Shown here: positions 1 through 7,416 of the stretch, one piece after another
Numbering within the stretch: position 1 is the stretch's first letter
Layout: the number at the start of each line of letters is the position of its first letter
NCBI GenBank assembly: GCA_913043185.1
Contig: CAJWMI010000057.1
Span: forward strand, 1 to 11,143
Source of the DNA: an uncultured Fidelibacterota bacterium
GTDB lineage: Bacteria > Marinisomatota > Marinisomatia > Marinisomatales > UBA1611
Direction: 5' to 3'
Length of the DNA: 11,143 bases
Translations under genes and position numbers: made by a program
Notes under the pieces: generated by a model
What the model saw: only the letters and a program-made list of their open reading frames with translations
Told to the model about the DNA's origin: nothing
Database searches by the model: none

Positions 1-848
1 CTACTCAAAAATCCAAACATATGGGTTTTCTGATATATGGGCATCCCATCTATGATAAGTAAATTTTGATCAGGCCTTCCACCTCTAATATATAACTCGG
101 CTGTTCCACCTAAGCCTTGATGTATTCCAGGTAGAAGCTGAAGCGATCTTAATATATCAACCTCTCCAATTGTTGGTAGAGTGGAGATGTGTTTTGGCGA
201 AAAAGAAATCCTACCAGGATCATTACTTATTCCCATAAACTCTCGAGCTTTACCCCTGATGAATATATTTTTGGAGTTAATTATTTTTTGGTTTAAAACT
301 ATTTCGGTGTGTTGCTCTTTATTATTTGAAAAATAAATAGGTTTTTCCTGCGTTTCATATCCGATATAAGAAACGTATAGGGTGCAAATTCTTGATTTTA
401 TACCAGAGAGTGAAAAAACACCTTCATCATTTGATATTGTCCCCATACCTAATATTGGGATAAACACATTTGCATAGGGAATCGTTTCATTTGATAACTT
501 ATCAATAATTTTTCCGCTAATTGTATATGGCCCTCGATCTATCTTATAGATAGTATATTGTTCATTAATTTTTTTCCAGCTATAGTTCGTTTTATATAAA
601 AGTAGGGTTAAAACACTATCTATTTCGCAGTCAATACACTCAGCAGATATTTTGTTATCATCTATATTGCTAGGATATATTATAGGAAGCTGATAATTAT
701 CTATTAACTGCTGCATTGCGTCTTGGAGATTTATTTGATCATATGAAAGTGAAATAGATTTACGCTGTCCATATAAAAATGAAATAGACAAAAATAATAA
801 AAGAGCTAAAAGGTGTTGGGTTTTTTTATAGGACGATGTAGGTATCAC
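1..848 (-). CDS. TonB-dependent outer-membrane receptor with STN signalling domain (N-terminal part; cut by window edge)
   Basis: This is the N-terminal 282 codons of an outer-membrane receptor that imports a ligand using TonB energy; the beta-barrel lies beyond the window. The order seen is: signal peptide (about residues 8-28, KKTQHLLALLLFL then a YGQ cleavage region); STN domain (about 31-103), the periplasmic signalling domain known from FecA-type receptors; carboxypeptidase-regulatory-like beta domain (about 107-187); and start of the plug (about 225-282) with the family signature LRSLQLLPGI, YIRGGRPDQN and IDGMPIY. The start is a GTG at 848-846: an in-frame TAG lies two codons upstream, and no ATG, GTG or TTG follows before the signal peptide. 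The start lies inside fecR (23 bp overlap), so translation is probably coupled. The neighbouring FecR and ECF sigma genes mark it as a transducing receptor. The substrate (siderophore, glycan, peptide or other) cannot be told. The STN domain holds a CIDC pair (C71, C74). Confidence 0.93.
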   Translation of the reverse strand, partial: MIPTSSYKKTQHLLALLLFLSISFLYGQRKSISLSYDQINLQDAMQQLIDNYQLPIIYPSNIDDNKISAECIDCEIDSVLTLLLYKTNYSWKKINEQYTIYKIDRGPYTISGKIIDKLSNETIPYANVFIPILGMGTISNDEGVFSLSGIKSRICTLYVSYIGYETQEKPIYFSNNKEQHTEIVLNQKIINSKNIFIRGKAREFMGISNDPGRISFSPKHISTLPTIGEVDILRSLQLLPGIHQGLGGTAELYIRGGRPDQNLLIIDGMPIYQKTHMFGFLS

Positions 849-1701
849 CCTCTAATTTAAACTCACGCTGAGACAATAAGGAAATACTGCTCACAACAGA
901 TTTTAAATTATTTGGATAGAGGTTAATGATACCTGAGATTAAAATTTTCTTTTGAGAAGTATTTTTAAATAAAATCTTAATATTATACGTACGTTCAATT
1001 TCTTTACATATTGTTTCTAATGAAGTATTATCACAAACTATTTTATTATTTAACCAGCCAGGGTAAAAATCATTGGTAGCTGATGATTTAATAGTTGATT
1101 GCGTTTTGGGATGGATTAGTGCGCGCTGACCTTTAACCAGGACTTTTGATTCATTATCGTTTTTGACCTCAACAGAGCCCTCATTGACACCAGTTTCAAA
1201 CCCGTCAGTTCTTGACCTGACATTAAACTTTGTGCCTAATACTGTAACCTTCGCGTAATCTGTAGATACAATAAAAGGGAACTGACTTTTTGTTACATCA
1301 AAGTATGCTTCCCCATCCAAAAATACTTCCCTGTTTTTGATATTGTAGTCTTTAGAGTATGATAATGCACTACCAGCGTTAAGCTGAATATTTGTACCAT
1401 CAGAGAGAACAATGTTTTTATCTGTAATCCCAAACTCAGAAACTATCTTTTTTGTATTAAAATAGCGGATAGTAGTTGGCATCAATAATAAAAATGCTAG
1501 CAAAAAAGCATAGATAAATTTTGGCTGCCAATTGATAGCTAGGGGTTTTACTAAAGGCTTATTCTTAAATGCCGTTTGTTCTAAGATATCAATCTGCTGT
1601 TCTACACGCATCCAGACTTCATCTTTAGATGGAGCCTGAGTGTGGGTGTTATTAGCACATATATCCCATAGTTTTTTATCTTTATTATTTAGTTTGTTCA
1701 T
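826..1701 (-). CDS. FecR-family anti-sigma factor / transmembrane signal transducer
   Basis: This 291-residue inner-membrane protein is expected to hold the adjacent ECF sigma factor inactive and release it when the outer-membrane receptor is occupied. Layout: an N-terminal cytoplasmic region (1-60) with a KDEVWMRVEQQI helix, the likely sigma-binding part; one membrane span (about 62-80, FIYAFLLAFLLLMPTTI); the periplasmic FecR domain (about 90-185) with LSDGTNIQLNAGS, FLDGEAYFDV and VLGTKFNVR; and a C-terminal STN-like region of the DUF4974 type (about 225-291). The length is slightly below the usual 320-400 residues for the Bacteroidetes-type family, mainly because the cytoplasmic part is short. 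It lies 37 bp after the sigma gene, and its 3' end overlaps the receptor start. Upstream of the ATG there is only a weak purine stretch, not a clear Shine-Dalgarno. Confidence 0.93.
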   Translation of the reverse strand: MNKLNNKDKKLWDICANNTHTQAPSKDEVWMRVEQQIDILEQTAFKNKPLVKPLAINWQPKFIYAFLLAFLLLMPTTIRYFNTKKIVSEFGITDKNIVLSDGTNIQLNAGSALSYSKDYNIKNREVFLDGEAYFDVTKSQFPFIVSTDYAKVTVLGTKFNVRSRTDGFETGVNEGSVEVKNDNESKVLVKGQRALIHPKTQSTIKSSATNDFYPGWLNNKIVCDNTSLETICKEIERTYNIKILFKNTSQKKILISGIINLYPNNLKSVVSSISLLSQREFKLEGDTYIVL

Positions 1702-1738
1702 ATTTCTAAGGTATTAACGATAGATATCACTTTTTTAC

Positions 1739-2284
1739 TCATAAATAATTTTTCAAATTCTTTTTCAAAATTTTGATTGCCCGATACACCTGATTTTCTA
1801 CTGTCCGGATACTGATATCTAATGAAACAGATATTTCTTTATTTGATAGTCCCTCTATCCGGCTCAAAATGAAAACTTCACGACATTTTTCAGGTAATTT
1901 ATTATTTACAATCATTTGTATTTGTTTTTCTAATGAATCTGCTAAGGCCTCCGACTCTGGATTATCATAGTGAGATTGTTTATTTATGGGAATAGTTGAT
2001 TCATGTCTCTGACGAACTTCAATATGACGAAAATGATCGTAACATAAGTTTGAGCTTATCCGTGCGATCAGGGAGAAGAACGATTTTGTTGGTGTAAGCT
2101 TAGACCTTGATTTCCAGACTCTTAAAAACGTTTCTTGAGTAATATCTTCCGCAATATCCTGATCCTGGATTTTATATAAAACAAAACGAAATAGCGTGTC
2201 ATGGAAGCTATAGAAAAGCTCTTTAAATGCTTTTTTATCGGAAGCTTTGACTTTTTCTAATAGTGCCTGTTCTTTATCTACCAT
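1739..2284 (-). CDS. ECF RNA polymerase sigma-70 factor (FecI-like, Bacteroidetes type)
   Basis: This 181-residue extracytoplasmic-function sigma factor directs RNA polymerase to its regulon once FecR lets it go. Region 2 spans about residues 20-88, with the -10 and core-binding signature AEDITQETFLRVWKSR at 45-60. Region 4 spans about 125-176, with LPEKCREVFILSRIEGLSNKEIS followed by the recognition helix (SIRTVENQVYRAIKIL). The two are joined by a short linker, with no region 1 or 3, as expected for ECF factors. It is the first gene of the minus-strand cassette. The leader directly upstream has no AGGAGG-like sequence, which is common in Bacteroidetes-type genomes. Autoregulation through the region at 2285-2403 is plausible but not shown. 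Confidence 0.96.
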   Translation of the reverse strand: MVDKEQALLEKVKASDKKAFKELFYSFHDTLFRFVLYKIQDQDIAEDITQETFLRVWKSRSKLTPTKSFFSLIARISSNLCYDHFRHIEVRQRHESTIPINKQSHYDNPESEALADSLEKQIQMIVNNKLPEKCREVFILSRIEGLSNKEISVSLDISIRTVENQVYRAIKILKKNLKNYL

Positions 2285-2403
2285 ATTTATTCAAAGGAAA
2301 AAACATTAAAAGTGGTAATAATAATTATTAATTTAATATTAATTGTCTAACTGCATGATAGTGCAGCTAATAGATTAAATACAAATTTAATTATGGATAT
2401 ATA
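2285..2403. promoter_or_regulatory. Divergent intergenic control region between the sigma cassette and the peptidase/envelope operon
   Basis: This 119 bp stretch separates the starts of two divergent transcription units and must hold at least one promoter for each. It is strongly AT-rich, with a run of TAAT/ATTA words at about 2317-2343, and contains a short dyad (see 2351-2366). On the minus strand, 2389-2382 reads TAAATTTG, which fits the Bacteroidetes -7 consensus TAnnTTTG. I could not find the matching -33 TTTG at the right distance, so I do not call a promoter there. On the plus strand TTGTCT (2343-2348) is a possible -35-like word with no convincing -10. No terminator-like hairpin with a T-run is present. 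Confidence 0.6.
2351..2366. repeat. Short inverted repeat CTGCA-N6-TGCAG, possible operator
   Basis: The arms are a perfect 5-bp inverted repeat with a 6-bp centre, so their centres are 11 bp apart, about one helical turn, as in many dimer-bound operators. Each arm is flanked on its right or left by the word CTAA, in direct rather than inverted orientation. It sits near the middle of the divergent region, about 38 bp from the plus-strand start and 67 bp from the sigma start. Five-bp arms can arise by chance, so a regulatory role is only suggested. Confidence 0.3.
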
Positions 2404-3669
2404 ATGGAAGTAAATAGATATAAATATTCTGAAATGATAATAACAGATTATAATTTTCTAGTTCCTTTAGACTATGAAAATGAAGATGGAGAAAAAATCT
2501 CTATTTTCGCCAGAGAAATTTTAAGAGAAGAATATGAAAATAAACATCTGCCTTATTTATTATTTTTTCAAGGTGGCCCCGGGTATGAGTCTCCAAGACC
2601 TATTACAGATTCGGGTTGGATAAAGAGAGCTAGTGAAGAGTATAGAGTCTTATTATTAGATCAAAGAGGTACAGGCTTGAGTACTCCTATTTCAGGCGAA
2701 TCATTTTTAGACATGAATGACAATGATTTAGCAAGTTATTTAACATTTTTTAGAGCGGATAATATTGTTCGGGATGCTGAGCAAATAAGAGAAAGTCTTA
2801 TTAAGGAAAATAAATGGTCGATTCTTGGCCAAAGTTTTGGGGGATTTTGTGCAACTCACTATCTATCATTCTATCCAGATAGCTTGGACAAGGTTTTTAT
2901 CACAGGAGGATTACCTCCATTAAATGCGCACCCTGATGATATTTATCGTGGAACCTATAATAGGGTACTCGAAAAAAATAAATTATTTTATGCAACCTTC
3001 CCTGAGGCAAAGATCAATTCTAGAAAGATCGCGGATTATTTGCTGGAAAATAAAGTTTATCTTCCAAATGGAGATCAATTATCTGTCGAGAGATTTCAAC
3101 AGCTAGGTCTAAATCTTGGTTTTAGCGATGGTATGGCAACCTTAAATTTTTTATTTGAAAAAGCTTTTATCAATAAAAAGCTATCATATTCATTTTTAAA
3201 GGGTGTTCTATCATTACAAACCTTTGATACAAATCCAATTTTTACTGTGCTCCATGAGGCCTGCTATGCCCAAAGGTTTTCTACAAACTGGTCTGCATAT
3301 CGTATTCTAAATGAGTATCCAGAATTTATACCAGATAAAAATGATGAGCTATTTTTGACGGGAGAGATGCTATATCCGTGGATGTTAGATATCTATCAAT
3401 CATTGAAGCCTTTTAAAGGTGCGGCACAGATATTAGCTGAGAAAAATGATTGGCCTATGTTATATAGTGAAAAAAATCTGAAAAAAAATAAAGTTCCAGT
3501 GGTTGCTGCTGTTTATACACATGATATGTATGTAGACAGAGAATATTCTATGGAGATAGCGGATGTTATTGCTAATATAAACGTTTGGGAAACAAAATCA
3601 TTGGAGCATAATGCATTACGCAGCAATGGTAAAAAGGTATTAGATTCACTTTTTACGCGGATAAAATAA
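2404..3669 (+). CDS. Alpha/beta-hydrolase serine peptidase, prolyl aminopeptidase type (family S33)
   Basis: This is probably a cytoplasmic prolyl aminopeptidase, which removes N-terminal proline from peptides. The 421 residues have no signal peptide. The seen motifs match the larger S33 prolyl aminopeptidases (about 425 residues, Aeromonas/Serratia type): the oxyanion loop FQGGPGYESP (55-64), DQRGTGLSTP (86-95), the nucleophile elbow GQSFGG with Ser144, a likely catalytic Asp374 in THDMYVD, and His402 in LEHNALR. The cap domain (about 170-345) is large. The ATG has a GGA about 7 bases upstream. It is the first gene of the plus-strand operon, 22 bp before a second serine peptidase. Substrate preference is inferred from the family; other S33 members are tripeptidyl peptidases or esterases. 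Confidence 0.88.
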   Translation: MEVNRYKYSEMIITDYNFLVPLDYENEDGEKISIFAREILREEYENKHLPYLLFFQGGPGYESPRPITDSGWIKRASEEYRVLLLDQRGTGLSTPISGESFLDMNDNDLASYLTFFRADNIVRDAEQIRESLIKENKWSILGQSFGGFCATHYLSFYPDSLDKVFITGGLPPLNAHPDDIYRGTYNRVLEKNKLFYATFPEAKINSRKIADYLLENKVYLPNGDQLSVERFQQLGLNLGFSDGMATLNFLFEKAFINKKLSYSFLKGVLSLQTFDTNPIFTVLHEACYAQRFSTNWSAYRILNEYPEFIPDKNDELFLTGEMLYPWMLDIYQSLKPFKGAAQILAEKNDWPMLYSEKNLKKNKVPVVAAVYTHDMYVDREYSMEIADVIANINVWETKSLEHNALRSNGKKVLDSLFTRIK

Positions 3670-3691
3670 GTAGTTCGAGGAAATCTATTAA

Positions 3692-5707
3692 ATGAGAAAT
3701 ATACTTTATTACTTGATCGTAGTTTTTATATCAAGTGTTTATTGTAGTGATAATGGTAAGGTTATCGATATTGATGATTACTTTAGCCAAAATTATACTA
3801 GTAAACCAGTGCTCTCTCCAGATGGTTCTTATTTGACTTATACAGAACATAAATGGAATGAGGATAAAGATGGTAGAGAGAGCGATATCTGGATTGTCTC
3901 TACAAAACTAGGTGAACCAATTCGTTTAACTTTTGACGGATCTTATAAAAGCCAATTACAATGGGGTGATGACAATAAAACGATCTACTTCAAATCCACA
4001 AATAAAAGGTCAGGTGAAAAAACTCCGCCATATAATAACAAATCACAAGTATGGAGGATAAGTATTGACAATACACAATTTATACCGATTACAAAACATA
4101 CCGATGGGGTTGGAATGTTTAGACTGTCTTTTGCTAATAATAGTATCTACTATACGACAAAAAAGAAGGATGTTACTGACGAGTGGAAAGGACTTAAAGA
4201 AGAGTTTTCGAACCTTAAATATGGTCATGGTGTAGTATCCTTTTCAAAAGTTTGGTCAGTTAATCTTTCTACCTGGCGGGAAAGTTGCATATTAGATAAT
4301 AAAAAAGTAATAACTGATATTTCTATTTCTCCCAAAGGTAATTACTGTGCTATAATAACAAAGCCAGATGGAACCTTACTTAGTGGCGAAGGTTGGTCAA
4401 ACGTCGAAATCTTGGATTTGCGTTCAGGGACTTCGAAAATGGTTACTGAAAGTGGTTGGCGAAAGGAGCATCCTGCTCCATATGGGTGGCTAGAAAATTT
4501 GGCCTGGTCTGTTGATGAAAATTCTATCGCATTTACTGTCGCCTTTGATGGCTATCCTGCTGAAATATATATTTATAATAATGAAAAAGATCCTTATTTA
4601 TACAAAGTAAATCGTCCAGATAATATTCATATAGGTAACAATTTATACTGGAGAGGGAATACAAATGAACTTTGTTTTTTGGCCGAAGAAAAAGCAAGAA
4701 GAAGAGTCTATTCATTCCGCAATCTAAAACAAGAATCGAAACCAATTATCAAAACAATAACTCCCGGAGACGTTGTTGTTAATTCTTTTTCATTTAACAA
4801 AAATGGGAACACAATGGTTGCTTCTATTACTAAACCCGATCGCCAGGCTGATATATATACCGTTTCATCTTCTGGCGGCTACAAACGTTTAACGAATGTT
4901 AATCCTCAGATTGATAATTGGATAAAACCCAAAATTTCATTGGTCAGTTGGACAGGAGCAAATGGTGATATGGTAGAAGGGATTTTAGAATTACCGCCTG
5001 ATTATAATAATGATAATCCTCTACCGCTTGTTGTAATAATTCATGGTGGACCCACTTCAGCGGCATTATATCAGTTCCGATATTGGATATATGGCCGAAC
5101 GCTCCTTTCCTCTAAGGGTTATGCTACCTTATCCCCAAATTATAGAGGATCTACTGGATATGGAGATAAATTCATGGTAGATCTAATAGGAAATGAGAAT
5201 GATATAGATGTGGAAGATATTCTCGCAGGGGTAGATGCAATGATCGAACAAGGAATTGCTGATCCAAAAAGATTAGGTGTAATGGGCTGGAGCAATGGAG
5301 GATTTCTTACGAATTGTATTATCACAGCAGATAATCGTTTTAAAGCAGCTAGTTCGGGTGCTGGTGTTATTGACCAGGTAATGCAGTGGGGGATTGAGGA
5401 TACTCCCGGACATGTTATAAATTATATGACTGGATTACCTTGGGATGTGCCGAAAGAATATTCTTTAGGCTCTCCTTTGTATAGTCTAAATAAAGTAACT
5501 ACTCCTACATTAATTCATGTTGGTGAGTATGATGAGAGGGTCCCGGTGCAGCATTCTATTGTTTTACACAGAGCACTAAATGTATACCTAGGGATTGACA
5601 CAGAACTTGTTATTTATCCTGGTGAAGGGCATGGCCTTTCAAAACATTCACATCGTATGGCTAAGTTGAAATGGGATATAGAGTGGTTTGAAAAATATTT
5701 AAGATAA
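3692..5707 (+). CDS. Exported S9-family peptidase (dipeptidyl/acylaminoacyl peptidase, prolyl oligopeptidase family)
   Basis: This 671-residue serine peptidase, probably periplasmic, cleaves short peptides rather than folded proteins. It has an N-terminal signal peptide (1-18, ILYYLIVVFISSVYC), no good lipobox, then a beta-propeller (about 24-410) with repeats such as PVLSPDGSYLTY (39-50) and a C-terminal alpha/beta-hydrolase domain (about 415-671). Catalytic residues are visible: HGGP oxyanion motif (451-454), GWSNGG with Ser534, Asp614 in GEYDERVP, and His647 in PGEGHG. Length is normal for the family. A GAGG Shine-Dalgarno lies at 3677-3680. It follows the S33 peptidase gene by 22 bp, suggesting a shared role in peptide use: trimming outside the cytoplasm, then finishing inside. 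Exact specificity (dipeptidyl versus acylaminoacyl) cannot be read from the sequence. Confidence 0.93.
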   Translation: MRNILYYLIVVFISSVYCSDNGKVIDIDDYFSQNYTSKPVLSPDGSYLTYTEHKWNEDKDGRESDIWIVSTKLGEPIRLTFDGSYKSQLQWGDDNKTIYFKSTNKRSGEKTPPYNNKSQVWRISIDNTQFIPITKHTDGVGMFRLSFANNSIYYTTKKKDVTDEWKGLKEEFSNLKYGHGVVSFSKVWSVNLSTWRESCILDNKKVITDISISPKGNYCAIITKPDGTLLSGEGWSNVEILDLRSGTSKMVTESGWRKEHPAPYGWLENLAWSVDENSIAFTVAFDGYPAEIYIYNNEKDPYLYKVNRPDNIHIGNNLYWRGNTNELCFLAEEKARRRVYSFRNLKQESKPIIKTITPGDVVVNSFSFNKNGNTMVASITKPDRQADIYTVSSSGGYKRLTNVNPQIDNWIKPKISLVSWTGANGDMVEGILELPPDYNNDNPLPLVVIIHGGPTSAALYQFRYWIYGRTLLSSKGYATLSPNYRGSTGYGDKFMVDLIGNENDIDVEDILAGVDAMIEQGIADPKRLGVMGWSNGGFLTNCIITADNRFKAASSGAGVIDQVMQWGIEDTPGHVINYMTGLPWDVPKEYSLGSPLYSLNKVTTPTLIHVGEYDERVPVQHSIVLHRALNVYLGIDTELVIYPGEGHGLSKHSHRMAKLKWDIEWFEKYLR

Positions 5708-5712
5708 ATTTT

Positions 5713-6696
5713 ATGAAATATAATTATTATAAATATATCATATTCTATATCTGGGGTATTGTTTTTTTCTCTGGTTGTTCATCAATGAGACCAGCACAAT
5801 ATCCTGAAGTGATCTACAATTATAGACAGCCATTAGTATCTGTGACCTATGAGTATGGTGAAATAGATATAGAAATCCCTATTGTATTTCCAGGATTAAT
5901 ACCTGAAGAACTGACATTTGAGGTTTTTGCCAAGGGAGACAGTGTTCATCCTTTATTAACGGTTAAGAATAAGGCTACTAATTTGATGAAAGTTTTTCTG
6001 CCTCAAGGAGTACTTGGTGTTGACACAAAAGATAATTTCATTAGAATAAAACCCCATCATCCTGATTTTGTTAGCTTGTCTGTACCGTTTTTTGGTATAG
6101 ACTTTGGCAGCATTGTGCTAGACCCGGTGCACATAGTACAAGAACCATTAGATATTGCGGGTGTAGTCACAAACAGGCTTACAGATAGTACTCTTGCAGG
6201 GGTTGATGTATCTCTCTACTTAAAAGATGAACTTTTGCAGAAAGTGTACTCCAATGAGAAAGGACAATATGCCCTGACGCTTCCTGGAGAGTTCAAGGAT
6301 CAGGAGCTGTTTAGAATTATTGCAGGTGAAAAATTAGTTTTTGCGCCATTTAGAAAAGATATCAATTTTAAAAAAAGTAAAGACTTGATTGTCAATATTG
6401 GTCTAGGTCCTAGTCAAGATCTGGCTGATTTAGGGAACCTGTATATCACAAACAAAAATAATGTGCACTTCAGAGATAAACCTCATATAGGTGGAACAAC
6501 ATTATTTTTACTTCCTGAGGGGGAACCTATTGCGGTAGAACAAGTCTCAAAAGGATTGTACTATGGTACAATCGAGATCTTAGTGTCTTCGGGGAAAAAT
6601 GTAAAAATGAGTGGTTGGCTAGAAAGAGAAGATACGGATCTATTATTTTTTGAAAATATTTTTAAAGAGGAGAACGAAAATGACCAGGCTCTTTAA
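5713..6696 (+). CDS. Lipoprotein with carboxypeptidase-regulatory-like and SH3-like domains
   Basis: I do not recognise a named gene. The 327-residue product begins with a lipoprotein signal (hydrophobic IIFYIWGIVFFSGC, acylated Cys22). The region at 35-140 is beta-rich, with no family I can name. Residues about 146-230 look like a carboxypeptidase-regulatory-like (transthyretin-type) domain: DIAGVVTNRLTDSTLAGVDV, then NEKGQYALTLPG. Residues about 242-305 look like a bacterial SH3 domain: NNVHFRDKPHIGGT, then LPEGEPIAVEQ and a closing SGWLERE. SH3-like domains often bind peptidoglycan or proline-rich partners. The gene starts 5 bp after the S9 peptidase, and its end overlaps the next gene by 17 bp, so it is co-translated with the PEGA protein. 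A structural or assembly role in the envelope is inferred only from the architecture. Confidence 0.82.
   Translation: MKYNYYKYIIFYIWGIVFFSGCSSMRPAQYPEVIYNYRQPLVSVTYEYGEIDIEIPIVFPGLIPEELTFEVFAKGDSVHPLLTVKNKATNLMKVFLPQGVLGVDTKDNFIRIKPHHPDFVSLSVPFFGIDFGSIVLDPVHIVQEPLDIAGVVTNRLTDSTLAGVDVSLYLKDELLQKVYSNEKGQYALTLPGEFKDQELFRIIAGEKLVFAPFRKDINFKKSKDLIVNIGLGPSQDLADLGNLYITNKNNVHFRDKPHIGGTTLFLLPEGEPIAVEQVSKGLYYGTIEILVSSGKNVKMSGWLEREDTDLLFFENIFKEENENDQAL
6667..6672 (+). promoter_or_regulatory. Strong Shine-Dalgarno GAGGAG that sets the start of the PEGA gene
   Basis: GAGGAG lies inside the 3' end of the preceding lipoprotein gene, 7 bases before the ATG at 6680. It decides between two in-frame ATGs: the earlier one at 6650 would put a charged segment (KIFLKRRTK) before the signal peptide and has no ribosome site. 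This is the clearest Shine-Dalgarno in the window, where most starts have weak ones. Confidence 0.8.
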
Positions 6697-7414
6697 ACTA
6701 CTAATATTTATCATCTTATTCAGTGCACAAGTATTTCCTCAAAACATATCAAGGCTTCGAGCAAAAAAAGAAAGAGAAAAAAGTAAAAGATCCAAACTAA
6801 ATGTAGAAGAAACAACAGAGGAAAGTACTGGCACTGATTCTTTAAGTGTAAATATTTTGGATGAAGAAAACCCTGATCTTTCCGATACAGAGATCGCTGA
6901 CAGGACAAGTGTTGACTCCTTAGCGATAAAAAAAGAAATAAAACCGAAAATAGTCACCAAAAAAAATGTGGTAACTCCTAAGGTAAGCCTTTCGATCAAT
7001 ACGATTCCTGAAAATGTTGAGGTTAGCATAGACGGTAATATAATAGGCAGCACACCCATTGCTGGTAAAAAAATATCTGCAGGTGGTCATACCTTTGAGA
7101 TTAAAAAAGAAGGCTATGCTCCGATCTCTTATGATTTAATTGTTAACCCCTCAAAATCAGTCAGCCTTGATTTTTTTATGAACCCGGTTTATGATGTAAA
7201 ATTCAAGACGGATGAGGTGGGACTTATTTTTGAACTAAATAATACGCATCGTTGGACAGAGGATTTGATTGGCATGCAGCTTGAAGCGGGTGACCATCAT
7301 CTTCGGGTCTATAAACTTGGTGAGATTATTGATGAACAGGTTATTGTAGCGGACCAGCCGCTTACTTTTCAATATTATCTTAATAAAGGTACAGTTGCTA
7401 ACCCCACGAATTAA
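6680..7414 (+). CDS. Secreted PEGA-domain protein
   Basis: The 244-residue product has a signal peptide (1-20, LFKLLIFIILFSAQVFPQ). A highly charged, Lys/Arg/Glu/Asp-rich linker follows (about 24-100) and is probably disordered; its basic stretch RLRAKKEREKSKRSK is followed by an acidic stretch. A PEGA domain covers about 102-170 (SLSINTIPENVEVSIDGNII, then GSTPIAG and HTFEIKKEGYAP). A second, more diverged beta domain of similar size covers 171-236 (LEAGDHHLRVYKLGE). PEGA domains are common in bacterial surface and periplasmic proteins and are thought to mediate binding, with no catalytic activity. The start is chosen at 6680 from the Shine-Dalgarno and the signal peptide. The gene overlaps the preceding lipoprotein by 17 bp and ends 2 bp before the next gene, so the three are likely made together. 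Confidence 0.87.
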   Translation: MTRLFKLLIFIILFSAQVFPQNISRLRAKKEREKSKRSKLNVEETTEESTGTDSLSVNILDEENPDLSDTEIADRTSVDSLAIKKEIKPKIVTKKNVVTPKVSLSINTIPENVEVSIDGNIIGSTPIAGKKISAGGHTFEIKKEGYAPISYDLIVNPSKSVSLDFFMNPVYDVKFKTDEVGLIFELNNTHRWTEDLIGMQLEAGDHHLRVYKLGEIIDEQVIVADQPLTFQYYLNKGTVANPTN

Positions 7415-7416
7415 CA

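Noticed and set aside
821..827. A7/T7 run at the fecR stop as a frameshift or phase-variation site
   Set aside because: The run begins at the stop codon itself, so slippage there cannot join fecR to the receptor frame. Seven bases is also short for phase variation. Reinitiation explains the junction better.
3692..3748. S9 peptidase as a lipoprotein (Cys18 after the hydrophobic segment)
   Set aside because: The residues before the cysteine are S-V-Y, which does not fit a lipobox (small residues at -1 and -2, Leu-like at -3), so ordinary signal-peptidase cleavage is more likely.
6650..6679. Earlier in-frame ATG for the PEGA protein, adding ten residues
   Set aside because: It has no ribosome site and would place a charged segment before the signal peptide, while ATG 6680 has GAGGAG at the ideal distance.
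6739..7059. Antisense open frame of about 106 codons opposite the PEGA gene
   Set aside because: It lies fully over a gene with clear domains. Its Ser/Leu/Phe-rich product is what the reverse of a Lys/Glu-rich coding stretch gives, and it has no ribosome site or recognisable motif.
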